Position numbers and translations under genes: made by a program
Shown here: positions 32,886-41,926 of the stretch, piece after piece
Layout: each line of letters opens with the position of its first letter
How positions within the stretch are numbered: the first letter of the stretch is position 1
NCBI GenBank assembly: GCA_947630875.1
Contig: CANRJG010000008.1
Coordinates: 1-59,722 of the forward strand
Reading direction: 5' to 3'
Source of the DNA: an uncultured Lachnospiraceae bacterium
GTDB lineage: Bacteria > Bacillota > Clostridia > Lachnospirales > Lachnospiraceae
DNA length: 59,722 nt
Notes under the pieces: generated by a model
What the model was told of the DNA's origin: nothing
Seen by the model: the letters and a program-made list of their open reading frames with translations, nothing else
The model's database searches: none

Positions 32886-35608
32886 GTGCGACTTGTTCCT
32901 CTACAAGTTATTTAAATGACGAAATGAGGCAATAATTCCAATAGGAATTGTTGAACTGATAATCTGAGAAGTGGAATGAAAGGAGTAACGCCCTGAAACG
33001 CTTCCCCTAATGCTCCGGCTGGCGATACAAGAGAAACAGGCAGAGCTGTGGAAAGTGATCCAGAGGTGGATTATGTTACCTATATGTCGGAGGTCTATAA
33101 AATACTCAGGGTTAGAATGTACTAAAATACTGACAAATCTGCGAATGTACGGGTCTATAACGCTGATACATAGAAATGTGTATTTATCCCAAACGGGACA
33201 GACAGTATGGTCAAGTAAGAATCGTAGTTATGAAACACCACAAATATCGAAATCCATCAGGATGGCGGGATATTACAAGCTGTCAGGCTCAGAGCAGAAA
33301 CCTAAAAGTATATGGAGAGATAGGATTATCGGAACAAGGAAATGTATCGGGTTTCCATGAAGGAAATAATCTGACGAAGAATAATAAGCAGATGAACCGG
33401 TGCAGAAAAGTAGTGATCGAACCAATGAAATTTCTGTAATGGAAATGGAGGAATGGTCACAAGTCAATTTAATAAACAAACATTTATTCAGAACAATAAG
33501 GATTTCGGGTAAGACAAAAAGAACTACCCCTGCAAAGGAGGTGGAGCCTTATGCCAAAAGAAAAACATGAAAAACTTTTATGTGTAGATGACTTACGTCA
33601 CGCTGAATATTACCAAATGCAGGAAGTGTTTGACAACCTGTATGCTCAAAGTAAAGAAGGTAAAATCTTTACCAATCTCATGGATATCATCCTCAAAAGA
33701 GAAAATATCCTGCTTGCATACAGGAATATCAAAACAAACACAGGAAGTAATACAGCCGGAACAGACAAGTTGACCATTAAAGATATAGGAAAGCTTACAC
33801 CGGAAGAAGTTGTGGCAAGGGTCAAATACATAGTAACAGGAAGCGTACATGGCTACAGACCAAAGCCTGTACGAAGAAAAGACATTCCAAAACCCAATGG
33901 AAAAACCAGACCTTTAGGCATCCCGTGTATATGGGACAGGCTGATACAGCAATGTATCAAACAGGTCATGGAACCAATCTGTGAAGCAAAATTCAGCAAT
34001 AACAGTTATGGCTTTCGCCCTAACAGGAGTGTGGAACACGCTATTGCAAGAACATATCAACTACTTCAACTCACAAAATTACACTACGTAATTGAGTTTG
34101 ACATTGAAGGATTCTTTGATAACGTGAACCACCCAAAGCTGATACGACAGATATGGGCAATGGGCATACAGGACAAACATCTCATATATGTCTTGAGACA
34201 AATACTCAAAGCCCCCATTAAAGTGCCAGACAATCAGATAATATATCCGACTAAAGGCACGCCTCAGGGCGGTATCATTTCGCCGTTACTTGCGGGCATT
34301 GTACTCAATGAGTTAGACCACTGGATAGACAGCCAATGGCAGGAAAATCCAGTCACGGAAAAATACTCATTGAGAATGAATAAAAACGGCATCCCAATCA
34401 AAAGCCATGGATACAGGGCAATGAGAAAAACAAAACTTAAAGAAATGTATATTGTCCGATATGCGGACGACTTTCGTATATTCTGTAGAAAAAGAAGCGA
34501 TGCCGACAAGATAAAACATGCGGTTACGCAATGGCTGTCTGAAAGGCTGAAACTGAACATTTCGCAGGAGAAAACGAGAATCGTCAATGTCAAAAAGAAC
34601 TATTCTGAATTTCTGGGATTCAAAATAAAAGTTCAGAAAAAAGGTCAAAAATACACAGTTAAATCCCACATGTGTGATAAAGCCCTGAAAAAGCAAGAGC
34701 AGAATTTAACAAAACAAGCCAAAAATGTGGCAAAACCCAGAACCCAGAAAAATGAAAGGGACGAAACCACTCTTTATAACTCAATGGTAATGGGTATGCA
34801 GAATTACTACTGCGTCGCCACACACATCACCTTGGACTGTTCTAAACTTAACCGAAAAGTAATGACTATCCTTGCCAATCGACTGGGAACAGAAAAAGGT
34901 AACAGGCTTATCAGAAAAGGAAGAAAACTCACAAAAACCGAAAAGGAACGATTTGGAAAATCCAAAATGCTGCGTTACGTAGCAGGAAGCGATGAACCAA
35001 TCTACCCAATAGGTTATGTGCAGTGCAAGAAACCCATGGGTAAGAAGGTCACAATAAATTGTTATACAGCAGAAGGCAGAGAAGAACTTCACGACAATCT
35101 GAGGTTAGATACAAGCCTGATGCTGCAAATGATGAAAGAACCCTCTTATGGAAAAAGCGCGGAATACATGGATAACAGAATATCGCTGTTTTCTGCACAA
35201 TGGGGTAAATGTGCTGTAACAGGTGAACCTTTCCAAAACCTGAATGAAATCCACTGTCATCATAAAATTCCAAGGAATAAAGGTGGCACAGACAAGTATG
35301 AGAATTTAGTGTTAGTCAAAGATGCGATACACAAACTGATACATGCCGTTAAAGAGGAAACCATTCAGAAATATCTGCAAATGCTGAAACTCAATGAAGA
35401 ACAACTGAAAAAGTTGAACAGATTGAGATTCAAAGCAGGACTTATGGAACTTGTAGGATAACAACAAAGTTTAAATGTTTAAAATTTGGAATCTGAATAA
35501 AATGAATGAATATTAAATTGATGGAACGCCGTATGCGGTGAAAGTCGCATGTACGGTGTGGAGCGGGGGAAAAGCCGGAGACAATATCAAAGGCTTACCT
35601 ATCGCTAT
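32886..35608 (+). mobile_element. Group II intron 1, inside sbcDC
   Basis: 2723 bases starting GTGCGAC and ending CTATCGCTAT, identical boundaries to intron 2. Domain V is at 35526-35559 (CGCCGTATGCGGTGAAAGTC with CGC triad), domain VI follows, and the ORF sits in domain IV. Predicted EBS2 ACGCT (33160-33164) pairs with exon AGCGT (32874-32878), and EBS1 CGTAGTT (33223-33229) with exon GACTATG (32879-32885) with two wobbles. Compared with intron 2 it lacks about 47 bases of domain I near 33031. Exact removal restores the sbcDC frame. Confidence 0.9.
33551..35461 (+). CDS. ltrA: Group II intron reverse transcriptase-maturase-endonuclease, copy 1
   Basis: 636 residues behind AAAGGAGG. RT blocks include PKPNGKTRPLGIPCIWDRL, GTPQGGIISPLLAGI and the catalytic YADD (near residue 304). 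A maturase/X region follows, then an HNH domain near residues 550-600 (WGKCAVTGEPF, HCHHKIPRNKGGTD, NLVLV). It helps the intron splice and copies it into DNA. Intact, no frameshift. Confidence 0.95.
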   Translation: MPKEKHEKLLCVDDLRHAEYYQMQEVFDNLYAQSKEGKIFTNLMDIILKRENILLAYRNIKTNTGSNTAGTDKLTIKDIGKLTPEEVVARVKYIVTGSVHGYRPKPVRRKDIPKPNGKTRPLGIPCIWDRLIQQCIKQVMEPICEAKFSNNSYGFRPNRSVEHAIARTYQLLQLTKLHYVIEFDIEGFFDNVNHPKLIRQIWAMGIQDKHLIYVLRQILKAPIKVPDNQIIYPTKGTPQGGIISPLLAGIVLNELDHWIDSQWQENPVTEKYSLRMNKNGIPIKSHGYRAMRKTKLKEMYIVRYADDFRIFCRKRSDADKIKHAVTQWLSERLKLNISQEKTRIVNVKKNYSEFLGFKIKVQKKGQKYTVKSHMCDKALKKQEQNLTKQAKNVAKPRTQKNERDETTLYNSMVMGMQNYYCVATHITLDCSKLNRKVMTILANRLGTEKGNRLIRKGRKLTKTEKERFGKSKMLRYVAGSDEPIYPIGYVQCKKPMGKKVTINCYTAEGREELHDNLRLDTSLMLQMMKEPSYGKSAEYMDNRISLFSAQWGKCAVTGEPFQNLNEIHCHHKIPRNKGGTDKYENLVLVKDAIHKLIHAVKEETIQKYLQMLKLNEEQLKKLNRLRFKAGLMELVG

Positions 35609-36690
35609 CTGAAAGCGAAAAGATGTATTCGCAGATGCAGGAACTGAAACGGCAGAAAGATTCGCTTGTTGAAAAGATGTCGGATCTCAAAAAGCGTCTG
35701 GATGAAATCGCAGCAGAGGAAGAAAGCATTCTTGCAAAAATTGCAAATCTGAATCAGGAAAAGGAAACTTCCGGTTTCAGTGCGGATGCTTACACTTCTT
35801 TGCAGAATGATTTGAAAGCAGCGGAAATCTGGGTCCAGAAGGAAAAGGATTTAACGCTGGAAAAGGCGCTTAGAGATACGAATGCTGCAAGAGAAAAGGA
35901 AGTAAAAGCCGAAATTACCGAAATGGAAGAGGACTACAACGAAATGCAGAAGGATTTGGATATTCAGATCAGCCTTTCGGAAGGAAAGAAGGAGTTACAG
36001 GAAAAACTCAATGCTCTTAATGAGAAAGCAGAGGAAATTTCCGGTTCTATTTCTTCACTTACCGAAGGTCTTGGCATTTTGAAGCGGAAGCAGGAAGAAC
36101 GTGACATGCTGGTAGAGGAAATTAAGACTTTGAAAGACAAAGTTGAATCTGACGCCTGCATTGCTGCACGGTATGACCTGTTGAAGCAGGCATTCTCACA
36201 GGATGGTATTCCGCACAACATCATTCGTTCGGTACTGCCGATTCTCGAAGCAAAGGCAACGGATATTCTGGCGCAGATGTCTTCCGGAAAGATGAGCGTC
36301 GAATTTGTAACCGAAAAGGTCTTGAAGTCCAATAACAAAAAGGAAGTCACCACACTGGATGTCATCATTAACGATGAAAGGAAAGGAAAGTTACCGTATC
36401 TTTCAAAGTCTGGCGGCGAAAAAGTGAAATGCTCGCTTGCCGTTATTCTTGCGCTGGCAGAACTCAAGAAAAGCAGGATGGGTGTTCAGACTGGATTCCT
36501 GTTCATTGATGAAGCAGCGTTCCTGGATAGCACCGGTGTACAGGCGTACTGTGATTCACTTGTGGCAATTCAGGGAAGATATCCGGACTTAAAGATCATG
36601 GCGATTACCCACGATCTTTCTTTCAAAGCAAGATTCCCGCAGAGCATTGATATCATTGATACCGATGAAGGAAGCCGGATCATGCGCTAA
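35609..36690 (+). CDS. sbcDC: Fused SbcD-SbcC nuclease-ATPase, exon 2
   Basis: Continues exon 1 in frame: GAC TAT G joined to CT GAA AGC gives DYAESEKMYSQMQ. It encodes the returning coiled coil, the ABC signature (SKSGGEKVKCSLAV, near spliced residue 1193) and Walker B (FLFIDEAAFLD, near 1224), ending MAITHDLSFKARF. Walker A and the signature motif are thus on opposite sides of the intron; without splicing no ATPase can form. An in-frame ATG at 35623 lacks a good ribosome binding site. Confidence 0.9.
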
Positions 36691-36698
36691 ACCAATTA

Positions 36699-36725
36699 AG
36701 AGGGGGCTTAAATGCTCCCTCTTTC
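36699..36725 (+). terminator. Intergenic terminator-like hairpin after sbcDC
   Basis: AGAGGGGGC and GCTCCCTCT pair around TTAAAT, followed by TTCC. It lies 35 bases before the next start codon. Confidence 0.6.
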
Positions 36726-36758
36726 CATAAATAAATAATCAATAAGGAGAATAAAACC

Positions 36759-36983
36759 ATGAAAAACAAAAATCGTCTCACACTTACAAGGGATGGAAAG
36801 GAATACAGACTTACACAGGAGGCTTTCGATCAGATGAAACCAATGATGGATAAGGATATCACGGAGTATCTCGACTGGAAGTATTCCTCATGTGATCCTG
36901 CAGTCTATCTGGAAGAATATCTGGAATGCGATCTGGAGTTTGCCGATCTTCTCTATTCGAAATTTGAAATCACCATAAATTAA
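36759..36983 (+). CDS. Small acidic protein, 74 aa (paralog at 41927)
   Basis: Ribosome binding site AAGGAGAA. KEYRLTQEAFDQMKPMMDKD is followed by YLEEYLECDLEFADLLYSKF. The gene at 41927 has the same plan: a hydrophobic/acidic N-terminus, then EFLKAYVKEDPDFKALLLSE. Function unknown; both copies follow or precede terminator hairpins. Confidence 0.65.
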   Translation: MKNKNRLTLTRDGKEYRLTQEAFDQMKPMMDKDITEYLDWKYSSCDPAVYLEEYLECDLEFADLLYSKFEITIN

Positions 36984-37009
36984 GAACAAACAGTAAAGGA
37001 GAACAAAAA

Positions 37010-38290
37010 ATGTATGAGGATCTCGATTTCAATATTTTAGATGTGGTATATCTGCTGGGAATCCAGACGATAGGTAAACGCCGTGGCGGTACGCAGGATT
37101 GTGTGTGCCCGTTCTGCGGTTCAAAAACCGGATCGTTTGCGGTTTCGGTATACAATCATTCAGGCAAGGTTGTCAACCTGTACCGCTGCTTACGAACCTC
37201 TTGTGATGCAAAGGGAAATATGGTGCAGCTGTACATGCGTGTTAAGGGTATTGATAATTTCCGTCAGGCTGTAAAAGAAATTTCTATGGCAATGCATGGA
37301 GATTACCATCCTGTGCCTTATGACAATCCGCTTGATATTGGATCAGTCGAGAAACATTGCGCCTGTCTTAATGACGATGCTCTGGATATGGTGTATCGGA
37401 AGATGTATTCGTATCTTAGACTGTCTGCAAGAGACAAGGCAGATCTGATCCGCAGAGGTCTGAAAGAAGACGAATTATCAGATTTTCGAACGATTCCGGC
37501 ACAGAAAGAAGATCGCCGCAGAATCTGCCGCTGCCTGATGCGTGAAGGAGTGAACTTAAAAGGCATTCCCGGATTTTATAAAAACCAGTATGGCTCATGG
37601 GATATCAACTTCTACCAAGGCAACGACGGGTATCTTTGCCCGGAGTATTCTGCAGACGGAAAAATGTACGGATTTCAAATTCGACTGGCAAACCCTACAC
37701 CGGATAAAAAGTATGTGAGTTTTACTTCTTCCGGGAAAGCCAACGGGTCTTCCGGGGGTGCAAGAGCCACTTACCTTTGGGGCGATAACAAAGAAACGGT
37801 GATTATTACGGAGGGCATCTTAAAGGCTTCCGTGATCTATCATCTGCTCCATAAAAACTTTTCGGTGGTCGGGATTCCGGGAATCAACCAGAAAAACTGT
37901 CTGGATCAGGTGCTTGCTGCTTTGAAGGATAGAGGCGTAAAGAAAATTTTTCAGGCGTATGACATGGACCGATGCGAAAGTACGATCTGTAAAAGAGACT
38001 ACAAACCGGACAAGTGCATGTTGTGTTCCTGCGGTGTGCATGATTACATGTGCCGGGAATGTAGTGAAAAGGTTCGCAAAAAAGACGGTCTTGGAAAAAG
38101 CTGGCTTTACCTTCAAAATCAGGCTATTTCATCCGGATTCTTGTTCAAACGTCTGCTTTGGGGCTTGAATAAAGACAGGATCTGGGACGGTATTTACAAG
38201 GGATTTGACGATTATCTTTGCGCCATTACTTCCCTTGAAAACGATCAATACAAATCAATCGCAGATGTAGAAAAATATCTGCTTTCATAA
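37010..38290 (+). CDS. Primase-like protein with CHC2 zinc finger and Toprim-type domain
   Basis: 426 residues behind AAAGGAGAACA. Cys31, 33 and 36 (CVCPFCG) and RCLRTSC near residue 60 form a DnaG-type zinc finger. Around residue 264, VIITEGILKASVIYHLL, and near 319, IFQAYDMDR, fit a Toprim fold. A second Cys cluster follows (residues 323-356). It probably primes DNA synthesis for replication or transfer of the element; no helicase domain is present. Confidence 0.85.
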   Translation: MYEDLDFNILDVVYLLGIQTIGKRRGGTQDCVCPFCGSKTGSFAVSVYNHSGKVVNLYRCLRTSCDAKGNMVQLYMRVKGIDNFRQAVKEISMAMHGDYHPVPYDNPLDIGSVEKHCACLNDDALDMVYRKMYSYLRLSARDKADLIRRGLKEDELSDFRTIPAQKEDRRRICRCLMREGVNLKGIPGFYKNQYGSWDINFYQGNDGYLCPEYSADGKMYGFQIRLANPTPDKKYVSFTSSGKANGSSGGARATYLWGDNKETVIITEGILKASVIYHLLHKNFSVVGIPGINQKNCLDQVLAALKDRGVKKIFQAYDMDRCESTICKRDYKPDKCMLCSCGVHDYMCRECSEKVRKKDGLGKSWLYLQNQAISSGFLFKRLLWGLNKDRIWDGIYKGFDDYLCAITSLENDQYKSIADVEKYLLS

Positions 38291-38313
38291 CAAATAAGAA
38301 AGGAACAGTAAAA

Positions 38314-39015
38314 ATGAGTGAATATTATATGACAGATAGTGATGAAATCGTTACAATCGGATACGACAGTTGTTGCGAAAGTCCCCGTGAATCAATGGAT
38401 AATCTCGGCACTTTCCTTATATTCTCGTCAAGATACAGTTCTCCCGACAAGGACGACAATATTAAGACGTGGGATGATCTCTTTGCAAGTTTTGACGTAG
38501 AACAGACCGGCTTTACCCGCAAAGACATGGAAATGTTGAAAAGTAAGTCGCTGAAACGTGGATACTTCCTGTACCCTGTTTATATTCTGGAACATGGCAT
38601 CCTGAAGTTCAGCCTGACAGATCCGTGTGACAGATGGGACAGCGGTATCATCGGTGTCATTTACACAAGCATTGAAAATGCAAAGAAATGGTTCATGCTG
38701 GATGACATGTCGGTTGAATTGATCGATAAAGTACGTGAGTCATTTAAAGGTGAACTGGACTTGTTTACAACATGGGCAAACGATGGAGCTCTTTATTATG
38801 TCACGTATGATATGAAAGGGAATGAGACTGATTCCTGCACCGGCTTTTATGGCAGCGATCCGGAAGAATCCGGAATCACGGAGTACGTTACGCTCGGTGA
38901 TTACATCGGTTCCTTTTCCAGTATCTTTGAGGCATTGGGCTTTATGCTGCACAAAGGTATGCTTACCGTAAACAAAGCAGGTCAGGTGTCTATTTCAACA
39001 TGCAATAAGAAATAA
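38314..39015 (+). CDS. Hypothetical protein, 233 aa, end of operon B
   Basis: Good ribosome binding site (AAAGGAACA). Acidic, with alternating beta and alpha elements (YFLYPVYILEHGILKFSLTD; TGIIGVIYTSI-type segments). I do not recognise the family beyond recurrent Clostridia mobile-element style. The sequence after it turns A/T-rich toward a candidate small RNA. Confidence 0.6.
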   Translation: MSEYYMTDSDEIVTIGYDSCCESPRESMDNLGTFLIFSSRYSSPDKDDNIKTWDDLFASFDVEQTGFTRKDMEMLKSKSLKRGYFLYPVYILEHGILKFSLTDPCDRWDSGIIGVIYTSIENAKKWFMLDDMSVELIDKVRESFKGELDLFTTWANDGALYYVTYDMKGNETDSCTGFYGSDPEESGITEYVTLGDYIGSFSSIFEALGFMLHKGMLTVNKAGQVSISTCNKK

Positions 39016-39056
39016 GACAAAATTATAAAAAAATGACATAAAATTACAAAAAACAC

Positions 39057-39329
39057 TTGAAACGTGAGGAGAACTATGATAATATTAAGACATAAAGAAA
39101 AGAGATGTTTTATCTATTTTTCTTAATGCTTTTTGTTCTGTTTGTTCTGACATGTTCTCCTTTTGTGTGAACGAATTCGGGCTGTTGTGTGGATGCATGG
39201 CAGTCCGGAAAAACAAAAATCTTTTTGTAATTTACATTTTTGTTTTTTGTGTTTTCATTTTTTGTCCTTTTTTAATAAAAGATGGGAAGATCTTTCTTGG
39301 TAAGAGTGTAGGTCTTCCCTTCTTTTTTT
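39057..39329 (+). ncRNA. Candidate small RNA with anti-Shine-Dalgarno sequence
   Basis: A promoter (TTGAAA 39057, 17 bases, TAATAT 39080) and a terminator (GGGAAGA 39284 with TCTTCCC 39313, then T-rich) bound about 240 bases without a credible gene. The transcript would be pyrimidine-rich and carries TGTTCTCCTTTT (39153-39164), the exact complement of the ribosome binding sites at 28102 and 43712. A 16-codon frame with GAGGAG starts at 39075 but overlaps the -10 region. Confidence 0.45.
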
Positions 39330-39338
39330 CTCTTCTCG

Positions 39339-39373
39339 AATACTTAATTAAATAATTAAGTAAATACATATAC
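39339..39373. promoter_or_regulatory. Operator-like site C
   Basis: AATACTTAATTAAATAATTA then AGTAAATACATA: a direct and an inverted copy of TTAAGTAAATAC, 41 bases upstream of promoter C. Confidence 0.6.
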
Positions 39374-39413
39374 ATCAAATATATAATATCATAAATAATT
39401 CTTGAACTTACAC

Positions 39414-39442
39414 TTGCAATTTCCCCCTCGTTAGTCTATAAT
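39414..39442 (+). promoter_or_regulatory. Promoter C
   Basis: TTGCAA (39414-39419), 17 bases, TATAAT (39437-39442), as at promoters B and D. Confidence 0.8.
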
Positions 39443-39448
39443 CAAGTC

Positions 39449-39614
39449 ATAATAAACCAATTTCTCAGTATATCTTTTTTGTACTGATCTTTAACTATTC
39501 CAGCGATCTATCATTCTGATCGTTTATTCCCAAAAACAAACAAAGGGCATATTGTACCCTTTTATATTATAAAAACACTACCTTTGAAGGATCTTCTTTC
39601 AAAGGTTTTTTTAT
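39449..39614 (+). ncRNA. Leader RNA C with four hairpins ending in a terminator
   Basis: Same order as leader B: TCAGTA..TACTGA, CGATCT..TGATCG, AAAGGG..CCCTTT, then ACCTTTGAA..TTCAAAGGT with TTTTTTT (39580-39613). The terminator stem is perfect here, where leader B has one G-U pair, so pairing is kept. The first gene starts 41 bases later. Confidence 0.7.
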
Positions 39615-39654
39615 ATCCAAAAATAAAAGAATTCCATGAAAGGAGAAAAACAAA

Positions 39655-40035
39655 ATGAAAGAGCAATTTAACAAAATGGCTCGCTGCTTCAATCTTTCGC
39701 TGCTCGGATGGAAATATCCGGATCGCAGAGATAATTATGCCGCACTAATCAAAAAAGCGGCAACAGGCAGCATGGCTACACGGGCATTTCTGCAGGCAAT
39801 GGAAAGTCCGGATGATCCTACTTCTTATCTGTCCAAAATCTTTCAGTTAATGAAAGACATGGAGACGGAAAAATCCTCAAAAGGGTTTTCGGATGCATAC
39901 TGGCGAAAATTCATTGCCAGAGCGGAGCGGCTTTATTGCAGCTTTCAACAAACAAAACAGAACAAAGCATCTTTTGATCTTCTTACGGCGATGTTTCGCA
40001 TGTATGACTTACAGGAATTATCAATGGATGCATGA
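39655..40035 (+). CDS. Hypothetical helical protein, 126 aa
   Basis: Ribosome binding site AAAGGAGAA. All-helical, basic (MARCFNLSLLGWKYPDRRDN; FSDAYWRKFIARAERLYCSF). First gene of operon C. Function unknown. Confidence 0.6.
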   Translation: MKEQFNKMARCFNLSLLGWKYPDRRDNYAALIKKAATGSMATRAFLQAMESPDDPTSYLSKIFQLMKDMETEKSSKGFSDAYWRKFIARAERLYCSFQQTKQNKASFDLLTAMFRMYDLQELSMDA

Positions 40036-40053
40036 AAAGTGAAAGGAGAAAAA

Positions 40054-41388
40054 ATGTCAAACAAAACATATCACGATCTCGTTGGTCGATTTAATCAAAT
40101 TCTCAATGGCGACAAGGCACATGACCTTGACAATCGAAAGGAGAAAAAAATGAATAAAGAATTAGAACAGGCGATAGCCGAAATCGAATCAAACAAAGAA
40201 AAAGAACTTATCAAAGGTTACAAGGTGTTCAATCCGGACTGGACATGCAGAGGTTTTCAGTTTGAAGTTGGAGAAATATTCGAAGAGGATTTTTATCCTC
40301 ATGTATGCTATCGTGGATTCCATTTCTGCAAGGACTTAAAGGACTGCTTTAATTACTATGGATTTGATGCGTCTTATAAAGTTGCCGAAGTAGTTGCACT
40401 TGGAGCCGTGGATTATAGTAGTGAAGACAGTAAGTGTTGTACTAACAAGATCGGAATCCTTCATGAATTATCATGGGGTGAAGTGTTAAGCCTTGTCAAT
40501 ACCGGTGAAGCAAATACTGGTAAATGCAATGCTGGAAATCACAACACCGGAGATGGCAATACAGGGAACCATAATACCGGCAGAGATAATCTCGGTAATA
40601 GTAACACCGGCGATCAAAACAAAGGTGATCACAACACTGGGGACGAAAATTCCGGTAATTGGAATACCGGGGATGTGAATAAAGGTGATTTTAACACCGG
40701 AAGCAGAAATTCCGGGAATCGGAATACTGGCAGAGGCAACGAAGGTGATTTTAACACCGGTCATAATAATGCAAGCCATCACAACACCGGGGACGAAAAT
40801 TCTGGACATCGCAATACCGGAAACAGAAATTCCGGTAATTGGAATACTGGACATGAAAACTCCGGAAATCGCAACACCGGTGATAGTAATACCGGCAATT
40901 ATAATACCGGCGCCGATAATCTCGGCAATTATAATACCGGCGAGCTGAATTCAGGTGAAAGAAATACTGGTGATTGTAACGAAGGTAGTTTCAACACTGG
41001 CTATGGGAATTTCGGCGACGGTAATACCGGTGATAACAATACTGGCAATCATAATACCGGCAATAACAATTCTGGCGACGGTAATACCGGTCATTTCAAT
41101 AAGTGTAACCATTCTACAGGATGCTTCAATACCCAAGAACAGACTATTTACCTGTTCAATAAGCCCTCATCGTGGACATATGATGACTGGGAAAAGAGCG
41201 AAGCAGCTATGATTCTGGGCACTTTTTCACCCGATGTTTATACATATCCGCAGTGGTGGGATCAATTGAATAGTGTAGATCAGGCTCAAATCCTGAATCT
41301 GCCCAACTTTGATCCTGAAATCTTCAAAGAGATTACCGGCATCGATGTAACAGAAACAAATAATAATTCAAATGAAAAAGGAGAATAA
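40054..41388 (+). CDS. DUF7666 protein with about 42 NxGxx pentapeptide repeats
   Basis: 444 residues from ATG 40054 (AAAGGAG); a second in-frame ATG at 40150 has its own AAAGGAG and would give a 412-residue form. Residues 55-145 (IKGYKVFNPDWTCRGFQFEV; YRGFHFCKDLKDCFNYYGFD; ALGAVD) are the DUF7666-type domain. Residues about 149-360 are NxGxx repeats (NTGDGNTGNHNTGRD), like Pentapeptide_2/MPTR repeats, which should fold as a long beta structure. The C-terminal 80 residues are helical. Role unknown; DNA mimicry is one idea for pentapeptide proteins. Confidence 0.85.
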   Translation: MSNKTYHDLVGRFNQILNGDKAHDLDNRKEKKMNKELEQAIAEIESNKEKELIKGYKVFNPDWTCRGFQFEVGEIFEEDFYPHVCYRGFHFCKDLKDCFNYYGFDASYKVAEVVALGAVDYSSEDSKCCTNKIGILHELSWGEVLSLVNTGEANTGKCNAGNHNTGDGNTGNHNTGRDNLGNSNTGDQNKGDHNTGDENSGNWNTGDVNKGDFNTGSRNSGNRNTGRGNEGDFNTGHNNASHHNTGDENSGHRNTGNRNSGNWNTGHENSGNRNTGDSNTGNYNTGADNLGNYNTGELNSGERNTGDCNEGSFNTGYGNFGDGNTGDNNTGNHNTGNNNSGDGNTGHFNKCNHSTGCFNTQEQTIYLFNKPSSWTYDDWEKSEAAMILGTFSPDVYTYPQWWDQLNSVDQAQILNLPNFDPEIFKEITGIDVTETNNNSNEKGE

Positions 41389-41390
41389 AA

Positions 41391-41672
41391 ATGAAATCAA
41401 AAAAGACATTCAAGATCACAAAAAAGACACTTAAGATTATAGGAATCAAAATGGGTGTTGCGCTTATTGGCTTAGCATTCGAATTGTTGGTGATTATGAT
41501 TATGATCCTGATTCAGGAAAAAGGCGATACGAGTTCCCTTTTTGTAAAACCCAGCGGCTTGCTGCTGCCCTTTGCAGCTATGTACATTAGTAACTACCTC
41601 GTTCAGTACGGGATCAATTACGAAGACTTCATTGACTGCAAGCCGTGCCAAAGGAAGGAAAATTTGCCATGA
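41391..41672 (+). CDS. Two-span membrane protein, 93 aa
   Basis: Basic N-terminus (KSKKTFKITKKTLKIIG), a membrane helix near residues 20-42 and a second at 54-74, then a cytosolic Cys-containing tail. Good ribosome binding site. Function unknown. Confidence 0.65.
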   Translation: MKSKKTFKITKKTLKIIGIKMGVALIGLAFELLVIMIMILIQEKGDTSSLFVKPSGLLLPFAAMYISNYLVQYGINYEDFIDCKPCQRKENLP

Positions 41673-41842
41673 AAGCATATCAGATCCAGTGGGACACAGA
41701 TGGTGATGAAATACTTGCCGCCGGTCTTCCTGAAGAAATCAAAATCCCGCCCGAAATCGAATCAGATGACGATGCTATTTCCGATTATCTTTCCGATGTA
41801 ACCGGATTTTGCCATTTTGGATTCAAGTTACAGAACAACTAA
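41669..41842 (+). CDS. Small acidic protein, 57 aa
   Basis: ATG 41669 overlaps the previous stop and has AAAGGAAGGA upstream. KAYQIQWDTDGDEILAAGLP suggests a short beta sheet; ESDDDAISDYLSD an acidic helix. A common small protein type in Clostridia mobile DNA. Confidence 0.65.
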   Translation: MKAYQIQWDTDGDEILAAGLPEEIKIPPEIESDDDAISDYLSDVTGFCHFGFKLQNN

Positions 41843-41858
41843 ACAAATAAGGCTGAAC

Positions 41859-41893
41859 TGGGGAAAGATTCTTGTGATCGTTCCCTTTTTTCA
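41859..41893 (+). terminator. Intergenic terminator-like hairpin
   Basis: GGGGAAAGATTC and GATCGTTCCC pair with an interior mismatch, followed by TTTTTT. The next gene starts 34 bases on. Confidence 0.6.
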
Positions 41894-41926
41894 TGCTTTG
41901 TAATAAAAAAACGAAAGGAGATTGTT

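Noticed and set aside
39152-39355. A 67-codon hydrophobic frame inside the candidate small RNA.
   Set aside because: No ribosome binding site, and it reads across the terminator; its hydrophobicity follows from T-rich sequence.
40500-41135. Short regular repeats that might suggest a CRISPR array.
   Set aside because: The period is 15 bases and codes for pentapeptides; there are no repeat-spacer units of CRISPR size and no cas genes.
40486-41136. Repeat-rich open frames on the minus strand and in another plus frame.
   Set aside because: They are shadows of the NxGxx-coding repeats; only the DUF7666 frame has a start signal and flanking domains.
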